Assembly (NCBI GenBank): GCA_018064305.1
Contig: JAGHVP010000187.1
Location: 1-7,466, forward strand
Direction of reading: 5' to 3'
DNA from: Candidatus Equibacterium intestinale
GTDB lineage: Bacteria > Bacteroidota > Bacteroidia > Bacteroidales > UBA932
DNA length: 7,466 nt
Of this stretch, positions 1-6,413 are shown piece by piece. Numbering within the stretch: position 1 is the stretch's first letter; every line of letters starts with the position of its first letter. The notes under the pieces were generated by a model. The model worked only from the letters and a program-made list of their open reading frames with translations. It searched no databases and had not been told where the DNA came from. The position numbers and the translations under genes are program-made.

Positions 1-899
1 GTCTGGGAGTCCATCTCTATGAAGTCTTTCCAGTGCATGAGTCCAAGGTCAAGCAGGGATGCCGAAAGGGTGAGTTTGTTGTCGAGCATCCTGTATGTCG
101 CACCCAGGTCAAATGCCAGACCGAATCCGCCCAGCAAGTCGCCCACCTTGGAAGGCTCGTTGACATCTATGCCGTCAAGGGCAAACTGTCCGCCCGGCTG
201 TGTAGGGATGTTGAGGAGGCCGTTGCCAGCAGCCAGTTCGGCCCTTGCACCGAGGCGCGCGCTCCAGAGATCCTCTGACATTGTGAGGGTGGCGTTGTCT
301 ACATTTACGCGGGCATTTGCAATACCCACCAGCACCTTTACCTTCGCACCAACGCGCAGGTGGTTGCCTATGTTGCGCGACTGGCCGAGAGCCACCTCGA
401 GGTAGTTGTCGGTACCCACTCCGAGATTGGAGAAGCTGTATTCATCCTGCGCTCCGAATGTCTTCAGAATCCCAAACAGGTCGTAAGGGAGCGAAAAACC
501 GGTATTTGACTTGAGGTTGATGTCGAATGATGTGAAGGTGCTCTTATTGCCCCATGAGCCGATGGAGAGCAGCTTGGTGCTGATACCTAGGTTCAGCGTG
601 TTGTTCTTGTTGAGCTTGCTCAGGAACTGGTCGGCGCTTATGGAAGGGTTGAGGAAGGTGGTTACACCGCCGGTCTCCATAGGATAGAGGAAAGTGCTCA
701 CACCCATGTTGGACCTGATGCTCAGGTTCATAGAACCAACTCCGGCCAGAGCTACATAGCTGCGCTCTGTGGCAAAGGAGGGGTTGAGGTCGTGACAGTA
801 TGTGTAGCCGTCCAGAAAATATGCGTTCTGGGCAGAATTCTGTGCAAATGATGCGGCAGAGATGCAGATGCCTGCAATGATGAGTAAAGTCTTTTTCAT
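1..899 (-). CDS. DUF5723 family outer-membrane protein, C-terminal part beyond the window
   Basis: The reading frame starts at ATG 899 and runs open off the left edge, giving the first 299 residues; the C-terminus and stop lie outside. A signal peptide is visible (MKKTLLIIAG, then a hydrophobic run ending ASFA before Q20), so the protein is exported. The mature start (YFLDGYTYCHDLNPSFA), followed by alternating Gly/aromatic/polar segments, matches my memory of the Bacteroidota DUF5723 family, whose members are predicted outer-membrane beta-barrels of roughly 450-500 residues. No enzymatic motif is seen and the substrate is unknown. The ATG overlaps the stop of the upstream lipoprotein gene by one base (TAATG), which suggests coupled translation and a shared role with that lipoprotein. 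A GGAGG lies 10 nt before the ATG, a possible ribosome-binding site. The family call is fairly sure; the function is not known. Confidence 0.92.
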   Translation of the reverse strand, partial: MKKTLLIIAGICISAASFAQNSAQNAYFLDGYTYCHDLNPSFATERSYVALAGVGSMNLSIRSNMGVSTFLYPMETGGVTTFLNPSISADQFLSKLNKNNTLNLGISTKLLSIGSWGNKSTFTSFDINLKSNTGFSLPYDLFGILKTFGAQDEYSFSNLGVGTDNYLEVALGQSRNIGNHLRVGAKVKVLVGIANARVNVDNATLTMSEDLWSARLGARAELAAGNGLLNIPTQPGGQFALDGIDVNEPSKVGDLLGGFGLAFDLGATYRMLDNKLTLSASLLDLGLMHWKDFIEMDSQ

Positions 900-2623
900 T
901 ATAATGTGCCCTCCACTTTACCGTTGACGAATGCTTTGATGTTCTCAACTTTTATTCCTTGGTTCATATTCAGGGGCTCGCTTGCAGAGCCGTTGCCTTC
1001 CACTACAATATTCAGGGTGATTCTTTCAACAGACTCGAGGACGGCCAGAGAATCCATGCTGAATACAAGCTCGATGTGGTTTGTGCTGGGATTGACCAGT
1101 GTGCCTGAGGCAACGCTGCCGTTTACCTGCAGCCTGATATCGTCGCAGGGGACGTATGTGTCTTCACCTTCAAGTCTGGTGGCGTCTGCGTCCAGAGTGA
1201 TTGATGCAGGAATCGAGTTGATGATGTCGAATGTGATCTTGGCTTCGTCCACCTGGCATTTGATGTCGTCGCCCGACGTGAAGTCGAAGCCGTCAATGAC
1301 CATATTGTAGGGAATCTTCAGTTCGGGGCCGAACTCCACTTCTGTGTCGATGCCTGCCTTCACTTTGAATTCAAGCTTCATGTCGGGGGTTACCGTGAAG
1401 TATTCTTTGTCGGTGGTGATGTTGATGTCGGCTATTTCCACCATTTCTGGGAACTTCTTGAACATGCCGCTCATCTGGGTGTCCACTATGTCAATTGCCG
1501 GTGCTGCGTGGTTTGTGCCTTTCGGCGACAAAAATGCGTCGGTGGCAGTTCCTGCAGGGAAGTTCATCTTGTCGGGAGAGAAACTGAAGCTGCAGTAGTT
1601 CTCGCCGCCTGCAGAGCAGTGGACATCGGCCGACATGGAGATGCCTACCGGCGAGTTGTTTGTAACAGACAGGGTGATGCAGGGATTGGCAAGGTCAAAC
1701 CTGTAGCCTTCTTCATTGAATTTCTTTCCGGTATCCTCTATATCTATCGGGATGTCGTCAACAAGCCCTTTCAGGTCACACTTCAGCTGTATTGATTCTA
1801 TCTCGGCCTTGCTGAACTCGTATAAGTAGTTGAAATGAATCTTTTCGGGTATCGGGCTGAAGTCACCGCTTCTTGCAACCACTTTGCCGCGCAGCATCAC
1901 CTGAGCCTTCATTACAAGTTTCTGCTTGTCGCCCATACTGATGACGCCCTGACCTTCGGGGAGCTTGCGCAGGTCCATGGACTTGCATCTCAATCGGATG
2001 TCCTGGCCTGAGATGCAATCTTTGGCGAATGTCACGATGTGGCCGTCGGTGACGGTGAGATTGTCGTCAACCGCCTCGAGCTCCATATAGTCTGGAAATG
2101 TCATTGTGGCACCCGCCTTGAGGGTCGCCTTGCCGGTGCTCACAGTAAACTTGCAGCTGAAACCGGTATCTTTGAATACCGCCAGACCTATACCTCTCAG
2201 GAATGCGTTGTCGATAACCTTTTCGAAGTCGAGGTTGCAGGGGACAGCCACATCCTTCTCTACGAGCGTGTAATCCGGAGCCAGGCTTTCTCCATGCAGG
2301 ATTGCAGGTAACAGCACTTCGTCTTCGGCATAGCCAGACATGGGGCCGATGCTTATGTCGGGAACTTCAATGCTGAAGGTTTCGCTGTAGCCTTCCATTA
2401 CAAGGCGGTAGGTTCCGTCTTCCCCGGTCTTGAGGATTTCATTGTCTTCGCCAAAGTCCAGCAGGTCGCCGAACTTGATCTGGCCGATGCTGCCAACAGG
2501 CAGTTTGATATTGACATGCGTCCCGACAGTTGTGTCGATCCTGCCCAGGTTATAGGCCTGGTCGGTGCATGCAACAAAAAGGGCCGCCGCTGCCATGACG
2601 GCGGACAGATTCAGTTTCTTCAT
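899..2623 (-). CDS. Large secreted lipoprotein with internally duplicated beta-rich domain, unknown function
   Basis: The 574-residue product begins MKKLNLSAVM with a hydrophobic run ending in the lipobox LFVAC, so Cys19 should be lipidated; in this phylum such proteins usually sit in the outer membrane. The rest is rich in beta-type patterns (alternating I/V/L with D/E/K/T) and has no recognised catalytic motif. Two segments resemble each other: about 310-404 (ITLSVTNNSP, then TNH at 370-372, then NIT at 401) and about 456-541 (ITFDIINSIP, then TNH at 514-516, then NIV at 538). The spacing from the first motif to TNH is 54 and 51 residues, which suggests an old duplication. Most Asp/Glu-rich loops lie on the same side of the strands, but no ligand can be named. 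It starts 6 nt after the DUF2490 gene and overlaps the DUF5723 gene by one base, so it is probably part of the same envelope assembly. I do not recognise a named family. Confidence 0.9.
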   Translation of the reverse strand: MKKLNLSAVMAAAALFVACTDQAYNLGRIDTTVGTHVNIKLPVGSIGQIKFGDLLDFGEDNEILKTGEDGTYRLVMEGYSETFSIEVPDISIGPMSGYAEDEVLLPAILHGESLAPDYTLVEKDVAVPCNLDFEKVIDNAFLRGIGLAVFKDTGFSCKFTVSTGKATLKAGATMTFPDYMELEAVDDNLTVTDGHIVTFAKDCISGQDIRLRCKSMDLRKLPEGQGVISMGDKQKLVMKAQVMLRGKVVARSGDFSPIPEKIHFNYLYEFSKAEIESIQLKCDLKGLVDDIPIDIEDTGKKFNEEGYRFDLANPCITLSVTNNSPVGISMSADVHCSAGGENYCSFSFSPDKMNFPAGTATDAFLSPKGTNHAAPAIDIVDTQMSGMFKKFPEMVEIADINITTDKEYFTVTPDMKLEFKVKAGIDTEVEFGPELKIPYNMVIDGFDFTSGDDIKCQVDEAKITFDIINSIPASITLDADATRLEGEDTYVPCDDIRLQVNGSVASGTLVNPSTNHIELVFSMDSLAVLESVERITLNIVVEGNGSASEPLNMNQGIKVENIKAFVNGKVEGTL

Positions 2624-2629
2624 GTTCTT

Positions 2630-3409
2630 TTATTTAAATGCAACGTCCAAATATACACCAAAATTGTGAATTGAGCTACTCTCGGGGGTCATCTCTACCT
2701 TTGTTTCTTTCTTGTTGATGTCGATGTCGTAGTTCCTGCCCACGTCGTATCTGTAGAAAAAGTCAAGTGCAAGCTCTTGTGTGAGTCTCCACTTCAAGCC
2801 TGCTTCGTATCTGTTGCCGCAGATGTAGTTGCCGCTGATGTACGGCGAGTGGTTCAGGGTGTTGCAGAGCTCGTATGAGATATATGGCATGAGGGGCTTC
2901 GAGAAGAACTTGTAGGATACTTCAGCCTTCGAGCGGAGCTCCAGCTCGGGGTTCACCTTCTCCTTGGGATTGAACTCGCCGGTGCGCCAGGTTGCTACGG
3001 GGCGCTCGCGCAGCGACACTTTCCATCTGCCCAGGTGGGCCTGGCCTATGAAGCTGAGGTAGGCGCGGTTGCGGATGTCCCAGTATTTCTCGAATCCAGT
3101 GCTTTTCTTACCGTCGTGGTTGATGGCCATGAAACGGTAGGCGGCACCCACTTTGAAGTAGGGGTTCACCTTGTAGGTGGCGCTGAGGGTGGTGTAGCTG
3201 CGGTCGAAGGTAGAAACATTCTCTTTGAAGCGCAGCTCCTGGTCGAGTGTGAGATAGAGAGACGGCAGTACATAATACTCAACCTCTGCGCCGGTGCGCA
3301 GCAGGATGTCGTCTTCCACCACCTCGGGATTTGTGAGAAGCTCGGGCTCCTGCGAAAATGCAGGCAGAAATGCCAGCAGGGCGGCAAAAAGGGCAAGTGT
3401 CTTTTTCAT
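2630..3409 (-). CDS. DUF2490 domain protein, predicted outer-membrane beta-barrel
   Basis: The 259-residue product has a clear signal peptide (MKKTLALFAALLAFLPAFS, cleavage probably before Q20). The mature protein is a series of short amphipathic strands with many aromatic residues, for example the WKVSLRERPVATWRTG stretch and the closing HNFGVYLDVAFK. This is the pattern of DUF2490, a Bacteroidota family predicted to sit in the outer membrane; the length fits that family. The closing strand runs to the very end of the protein, as expected for a barrel, although the last residue is Lys rather than the usual aromatic. There is no active-site signature. It begins 2 nt after the stop of the DUF4956 gene (TAGCCATG) and ends 6 nt before the lipoprotein gene, so it is surely co-transcribed with both. 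Transport or channel activity is only an inference from the fold. Confidence 0.92.
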   Translation of the reverse strand: MKKTLALFAALLAFLPAFSQEPELLTNPEVVEDDILLRTGAEVEYYVLPSLYLTLDQELRFKENVSTFDRSYTTLSATYKVNPYFKVGAAYRFMAINHDGKKSTGFEKYWDIRNRAYLSFIGQAHLGRWKVSLRERPVATWRTGEFNPKEKVNPELELRSKAEVSYKFFSKPLMPYISYELCNTLNHSPYISGNYICGNRYEAGLKWRLTQELALDFFYRYDVGRNYDIDINKKETKVEMTPESSSIHNFGVYLDVAFK

Positions 3410-3411
3410 GG

Positions 3412-4140
3412 CTATTCGAGGCCTTTATATTTGGTGATGCCCTCTATGGAGCTGTAAGTCTTTTCGTTGGTGTAATAGTGCACCTTGATGTATGCCACAT
3501 CCCTCAGGAAATCGATGTGACCAATCTCTACATTGCAGATTTCCAGCCCTGTGCGCGCCTTGAGGTCGGCAAGCAGCTCGTCTCTCTTCTCAGGCACGAT
3601 AAGGTCGATCTTGTCGTAAAGGATGATCTTGGTGGCGGTCTGCTTCAGCACCCTGGGGCTTTCCAGAACCCACATCAGAGCCAGCAGCAGGATGTTGGAT
3701 GCCAGCAGCTCGGCATAAGAGACAGTCATTGCCAGGGCGTTGATAACCGATGCGCCGATGATGATGAAGAGGTAGGTCATCTCGCGGATAGGCACTGTCT
3801 CGGTGCGGTACCTTATCATTCCGAAGATGGCGAAAAGACCCAGCGTGAAGCCGATCTGCATGCTTACGTTCTCCATCAGGAAGAGCAGCAGGAACATGGT
3901 GGCGCTGAACAGCAGGAAGGTGAAATAATAGTCGCGGCGCTTGCTCTTTGGAAAGTAGAAGCAGTGGACAATCAGAAATGCCACAAGCATGTTGAAGGCG
4001 AAGCGGACCACAAGGTTCAGCAGGCTGGTAGACTCGAAAAGGGGCACTCCCAGGAATTCGGCCTGTCCGTAGCTCATATTGCCGTACATCGCTCCGATAG
4101 TGGTGTCGATGGCAGCGAAGGTATCACTTTGCAGAATCAT
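3412..4140 (-). CDS. DUF4956 integral inner-membrane protein
   Basis: The 242-residue product has hydrophobic segments at about 41-62, 71-90, 96-108, 121-140 and 145-159, then a soluble C-terminal domain (about 165-242) that is probably cytoplasmic. The motif GLFAIFGMIRYRTE (101-114) followed by PIREMTYLF is the hallmark of DUF4956. Members of this family are repeatedly encoded beside VTC-domain polyphosphate polymerases, and that is the arrangement here. The start codon lies inside the end of the polymerase gene (17-nt overlap), which argues for translational coupling and for the two proteins acting together at the inner membrane. The biochemical role of DUF4956 is not established; a membrane anchor, channel or partner for the polymerase is a reasonable guess. 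No residue typical of a known transporter or enzyme was seen. Confidence 0.95.
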   Translation of the reverse strand: MILQSDTFAAIDTTIGAMYGNMSYGQAEFLGVPLFESTSLLNLVVRFAFNMLVAFLIVHCFYFPKSKRRDYYFTFLLFSATMFLLLFLMENVSMQIGFTLGLFAIFGMIRYRTETVPIREMTYLFIIIGASVINALAMTVSYAELLASNILLLALMWVLESPRVLKQTATKIILYDKIDLIVPEKRDELLADLKARTGLEICNVEIGHIDFLRDVAYIKVHYYTNEKTYSSIEGITKYKGLE

Positions 4141-5077
4141 AGTTCAGAGGTGTTATTTTACTTATTAATCTTATTTTTTTCTTGAATCTGTTCTTCTTGA
4201 TCTCTGGGTCGGTCATTGCTGTGCCGATGCAGTACTTGCTTACGCTTATATTTTTGATACGCAGCTCGTTAAGTATCTTCAGCATGCCCGATTCGGCCCT
4301 GCCGTCGCGCTTCAGCTCGAGTATGGCCAGCTGCTCCGGGCAGACAGATATGCCGGTGCGCTGGTTGGTGAAGCGGAGGTTGGTGTCTATGGTGACCCTT
4401 TCGGTGCGGGCCTTGTTCACCAGGGTGATGCGGTCGAACTCTGTCATCAGGGCGGGCTCGAGGGTGTCTACTGGGAAGTCGCTCTTGTCTTTAAGGTATT
4501 CTCTTGCGTCCGGGTCGGCCGTGACGTTCATGAATGCCCCGGGCCTGATGGTGGTGCGCACTTTTGCGGTGCGGCCCTTGTTGCTCTTGTTCTTGACTTC
4601 TATGAAGTAGAGGTCAGACTCGACGTACACGCGGCTGCGGATCTTCTGCCTTTTCAGGTGCCTGTTGTGGTGCAGGATGTACATGTCCCTTCCGGGAGTG
4701 TCGTAATAGAGGGTGCGGTATGAGCACAGGCGGCACTTGAGCTGGCCGGTTGGCTGCGCTGCGGACTGCTGCTCTGCCGGCTGCTGGAGGGTGGCTGGCT
4801 GGTTCGCGGTCTGCTCTGCTGGCTGCTGGAGGGTGGCTGGCTGGGGGGCAGTAGCTGCGGCTTGCTGTTGTGCGGCCGGCTCGGGGATCCTTGCCGTGTC
4901 GTCGATCTCCTGCACGAAATAGTTGCTGCCCGCCATTTCAAGGATAGAAAGTACCTGGCTCATCGACGAGATGAACTTGGTGTCTATGCGGTCCATCAGC
5001 CTGATCTCTTTCATCTGTGCGATGGTGATGGGATCAAACTGCTCGAGGGCGGCTTCTATCTGCTTATTTTTTGGCAT
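4124..5077 (-). CDS. VTC-domain polyphosphate polymerase-like protein with Q/P/A-rich insertion
   Basis: This 317-residue protein belongs to the VTC branch of triphosphate tunnel metalloenzymes; the yeast relative VTC4 makes polyphosphate from ATP. Visible blocks in order are RLMDRIDTKF (26-35), YRTLYYDT (120-127), the basic run with KIRSRVY (to 151), EVKNKSNKGRTAKVR (160-174), EFDRITLVN (213-221), TIDTNLRF (229-236) and ELKRDG (254-259). The Arg/Lys and Glu residues lining the tunnel in this fold therefore appear intact. Between the first block and YRTLYYDT sits a Gln/Pro/Ala-rich segment (about 67-112) that is not part of the usual domain and contains a 14-residue tandem repeat. I choose ATG 5077; a TTG at 5095 would add six residues. 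The ATG overlaps the preceding gene by 14 nt, and the 3' end overlaps DUF4956 by 17 nt. No signal peptide is present, so the domain is cytoplasmic. Polymerase activity is inferred from family only. Confidence 0.94.
   Translation of the reverse strand: MPKNKQIEAALEQFDPITIAQMKEIRLMDRIDTKFISSMSQVLSILEMAGSNYFVQEIDDTARIPEPAAQQQAAATAPQPATLQQPAEQTANQPATLQQPAEQQSAAQPTGQLKCRLCSYRTLYYDTPGRDMYILHHNRHLKRQKIRSRVYVESDLYFIEVKNKSNKGRTAKVRTTIRPGAFMNVTADPDAREYLKDKSDFPVDTLEPALMTEFDRITLVNKARTERVTIDTNLRFTNQRTGISVCPEQLAILELKRDGRAESGMLKILNELRIKNISVSKYCIGTAMTDPEIKKNRFKKKIRLISKITPLNYDSAK
4769..4844. repeat. 42-bp tandem direct repeat inside the VTC gene
   Basis: Two copies of a 34-bp sequence start at 4769 and 4811, with period 42 bp and one mismatch in 34 positions. 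The period is a multiple of three, so the frame is kept: on the minus strand each unit gives 14 residues containing QPATLQQPAEQ (residues 78-91 and 92-105). The near identity, including third positions, points to a recent duplication, by slippage or unequal recombination, in an already repetitive Gln/Pro/Ala linker. Confidence 0.9.
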
Positions 5078-5492
5078 CAGAGAATTCGTAGACAAACTCC
5101 TTTATCGAATAGAGCTTGCCGTTGGGCATGTAGTTGTATTGCTTTTTCTTGGTGCCGTCGGCATTGTATTCGTATTTGCGGACACGCTCCGGCTTGTTGC
5201 GGCTGTCGTATACTACTTCAGAAGACACTCTTCCGGTTTCGTCGTATTCGGTGGTTACGCGGCTCACCTGACCGTAGGTAGAATACTCGATCTCTTCGAT
5301 CTTGCGCCCCTGGTCGTCGTAGACATTGACGTGGTCAAGCCACTGAGACTTGCCCTTGGCGTCGGTGTTGTATTCCTTCACTGTGAGGTTCTTGCGCTTG
5401 TTGCGCTTCGCAAGGGTTTCGGGGCTTACCTGTGCGTAGGCGCACATCGCCGCCGTGATGATGAGAATTATTGTGGTAAGTATGCGTTTCAT
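5064..5492 (-). CDS. Small secreted YD/RHS-like repeat protein, first gene of the operon
   Basis: The 142-residue product has a signal peptide (MKRILTTIILIITAAMCAYA, cleavage before Q21), so it acts outside the cytoplasm. After a basic stretch (KRNKRKN) the mature part is made of units of about 25 residues built on a Y-[DN]-x-x-G-[RKT] core: 54-78 (VYDDQGRK), 79-103 (EYDETGRV), 104-129 (EYNADGTK), and the start of another with FVYEF. A degenerate unit (EYNTDAKGK) may precede them. This is the YD/RHS-type beta-repeat pattern, here in a very short protein with no toxin or C-terminal domain. It lacks an enzymatic motif. Its 3' end overlaps the VTC gene by 14 nt, placing it at the head of that operon. 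It could bind a polymer or surface partner, but the sequence does not show which. Confidence 0.9.
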   Translation of the reverse strand: MKRILTTIILIITAAMCAYAQVSPETLAKRNKRKNLTVKEYNTDAKGKSQWLDHVNVYDDQGRKIEEIEYSTYGQVSRVTTEYDETGRVSSEVVYDSRNKPERVRKYEYNADGTKKKQYNYMPNGKLYSIKEFVYEFSDAKK

Positions 5493-5529
5493 TGTTGCAA
5501 AATGGTTATAGCAAACAATTTAAGTGTGA

Positions 5530-5560
5530 CAAAAATAGTACCATTTCTAATCAAAAGCAA
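5530..5560 (-). promoter_or_regulatory. Candidate Bacteroidota-type promoter for the six-gene operon
   Basis: Read on the minus strand, TATTTTTG (5537 to 5530) fits the -7 consensus TAnnTTTG exactly. TTGC (5560 to 5557) lies 19 nt upstream and is a degenerate match to the -33 TTTG. A better TTTG (in CTTTTGA) is only 14 nt away, which is too close. Transcription would begin near 5525, about 30 nt before ATG 5492. The -33 side lies within the last codons of the SDR gene. The 54-bp gap 5493-5546 is A/T-rich and shows no terminator hairpin, so read-through from the SDR gene cannot be excluded. Confidence 0.45.
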
Positions 5561-6413
5561 GAGAAGTGTAGCGGCGCAGATAGAACTGGTCTATGGTGCC
5601 GGCGCCCTTCTTCGTGACTATGAAACGCACTATCTCGGCCACTTCTTCGGGCTGGATTAGTTCGTCTGGGTTGATGTCGGGCCGCATCTTCTTCACCATC
5701 TCGGTGGCCACGCCGCCCGGGGATATCAGATGCACTCTGATGCCGAATGGCTGCACCTCTTTGGCGAACACTTTTGTGAAGCCTGTGAGGGCGTGCTTGC
5801 TGGATGAGTACACCGACTGGTTGATGTAGCCTTTGAAGCCCACCACCGATGCGATGTTGATGACTATCGGCTTCTGTGACTGCTTGAGGTAGGGGAGTGC
5901 GGCCTTGCTTATGAAGAAGGGCGCCTTTGCGTTCACGGCAAAGATCGTGTCCCACTGCTCTGGGGTGACTTCGGTAAAGCTGCCGGCCTGCGACAGTCCC
6001 GCGCAGTTCACAAGCACGTCTATTCCGCCCAGCGCCTCCACGGTCTCTGCCACTACTTTTTCGTATGATGCAGGGTCCTCCAGGTCCGCCGCAATGCAGA
6101 CAGTTCTGGTGGTGGCGGCGGGTGCTGCGGCAACGGCTGGTTCAGCTGCGGCCGGTGCTGCGCACTGTGCCTCTGCTACAGCCGGTGTCTCTGCTGCGGT
6201 CGGCATTCCGGCTGCTGTGGCGCATACCGCTGTCGGTGCTGCGGTGGTGCATGCTACGGCGGAGGCATCTGCTGTGCGCTCCACCTCTGCGGCGGTGGCG
6301 GCAAGGGCGGCTGCGTCGCGGCCCACCAGTGCCAGGTCATATCCGCAGGCTGCCAGTTCAAGGGCAATCGCTTTCCCGATTCCGCGCGATGCTCCGGTTA
6401 CAAGTGCTATCAT
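5547..6413 (-). CDS. Short-chain dehydrogenase/reductase (SDR) with Ala-rich insertion
   Basis: This is a classical NAD(P)-dependent SDR oxidoreductase of the FabG-like kind, acting in the cytoplasm on an unknown carbonyl/alcohol substrate. The 288-residue protein shows the cofactor motif TGASRGIG (6-13), NCAG (136-139), the structural Asn161 (AVNAKA), Ser189 (NIASVVG) and YSSSK with Tyr202 and Lys206, so the Asn-Ser-Tyr-Lys tetrad is complete. The PGGVATEM block follows. VGRD at 30-33, with Arg after the second strand, hints at NADPH preference. Classical SDRs are about 240-250 residues; the excess is an Ala/Thr/Pro-rich insert at about 49-100, between helix C and the ADLEDP strand. I choose ATG 6413, which gives an ATGA overlap with the upstream GNAT stop; an upstream GTG (6494) would add 27 residues unlike an SDR N-terminus. 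It is probably translated with the GNAT gene. Confidence 0.95.
   Translation of the reverse strand: MIALVTGASRGIGKAIALELAACGYDLALVGRDAAALAATAAEVERTADASAVACTTAAPTAVCATAAGMPTAAETPAVAEAQCAAPAAAEPAVAAAPAATTRTVCIAADLEDPASYEKVVAETVEALGGIDVLVNCAGLSQAGSFTEVTPEQWDTIFAVNAKAPFFISKAALPYLKQSQKPIVINIASVVGFKGYINQSVYSSSKHALTGFTKVFAKEVQPFGIRVHLISPGGVATEMVKKMRPDINPDELIQPEEVAEIVRFIVTKKGAGTIDQFYLRRYTSLAFD
6114..6269. repeat. Low-complexity Ala-rich coding segment in the SDR gene
   Basis: About 156 bp built from variants of GGTGCTGCGG and TCTGCTGCGG encode an Ala/Thr/Pro/Val-rich run of about 52 residues on the minus strand. The 9-mer GGTGCTGCG occurs at 6121-6129, 6154-6162 and 6235-6243, with no strict period. 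The reading frame is open throughout and the flanking SDR blocks align well without it, so it reads as an in-frame insertion in a loop. The boundaries are approximate. Confidence 0.55.

Noticed and set aside
3358..4185. Long plus-strand open frame (275 codons) opposite DUF4956 and DUF2490
   Set aside because: It is antisense to two well-supported genes; its Gln/His/Glu-rich composition is what the reverse of membrane-protein codons gives, and it has no recognisable domain.
4769..4844. CRISPR array
   Set aside because: There are only two repeat copies, adjacent and in frame within a conserved gene, with no spacers and no cas genes.
5078..5095. TTG start at 5095 for the VTC gene
   Set aside because: An ATG six codons later is available and the extra residues carry no domain; the ATG also shortens the overlap with the previous gene.
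5493..5546. Terminator after the SDR gene
   Set aside because: The gap is A/T-rich and I find no stem with a following T run on the minus strand.
4923..5660. Plus-strand open frame of 245 codons with Val/Leu-rich, membrane-like text
   Set aside because: It lies opposite the YD-repeat protein, the start of the VTC gene and the SDR end, all of which have clear family motifs; it also crosses a promoter-like gap.
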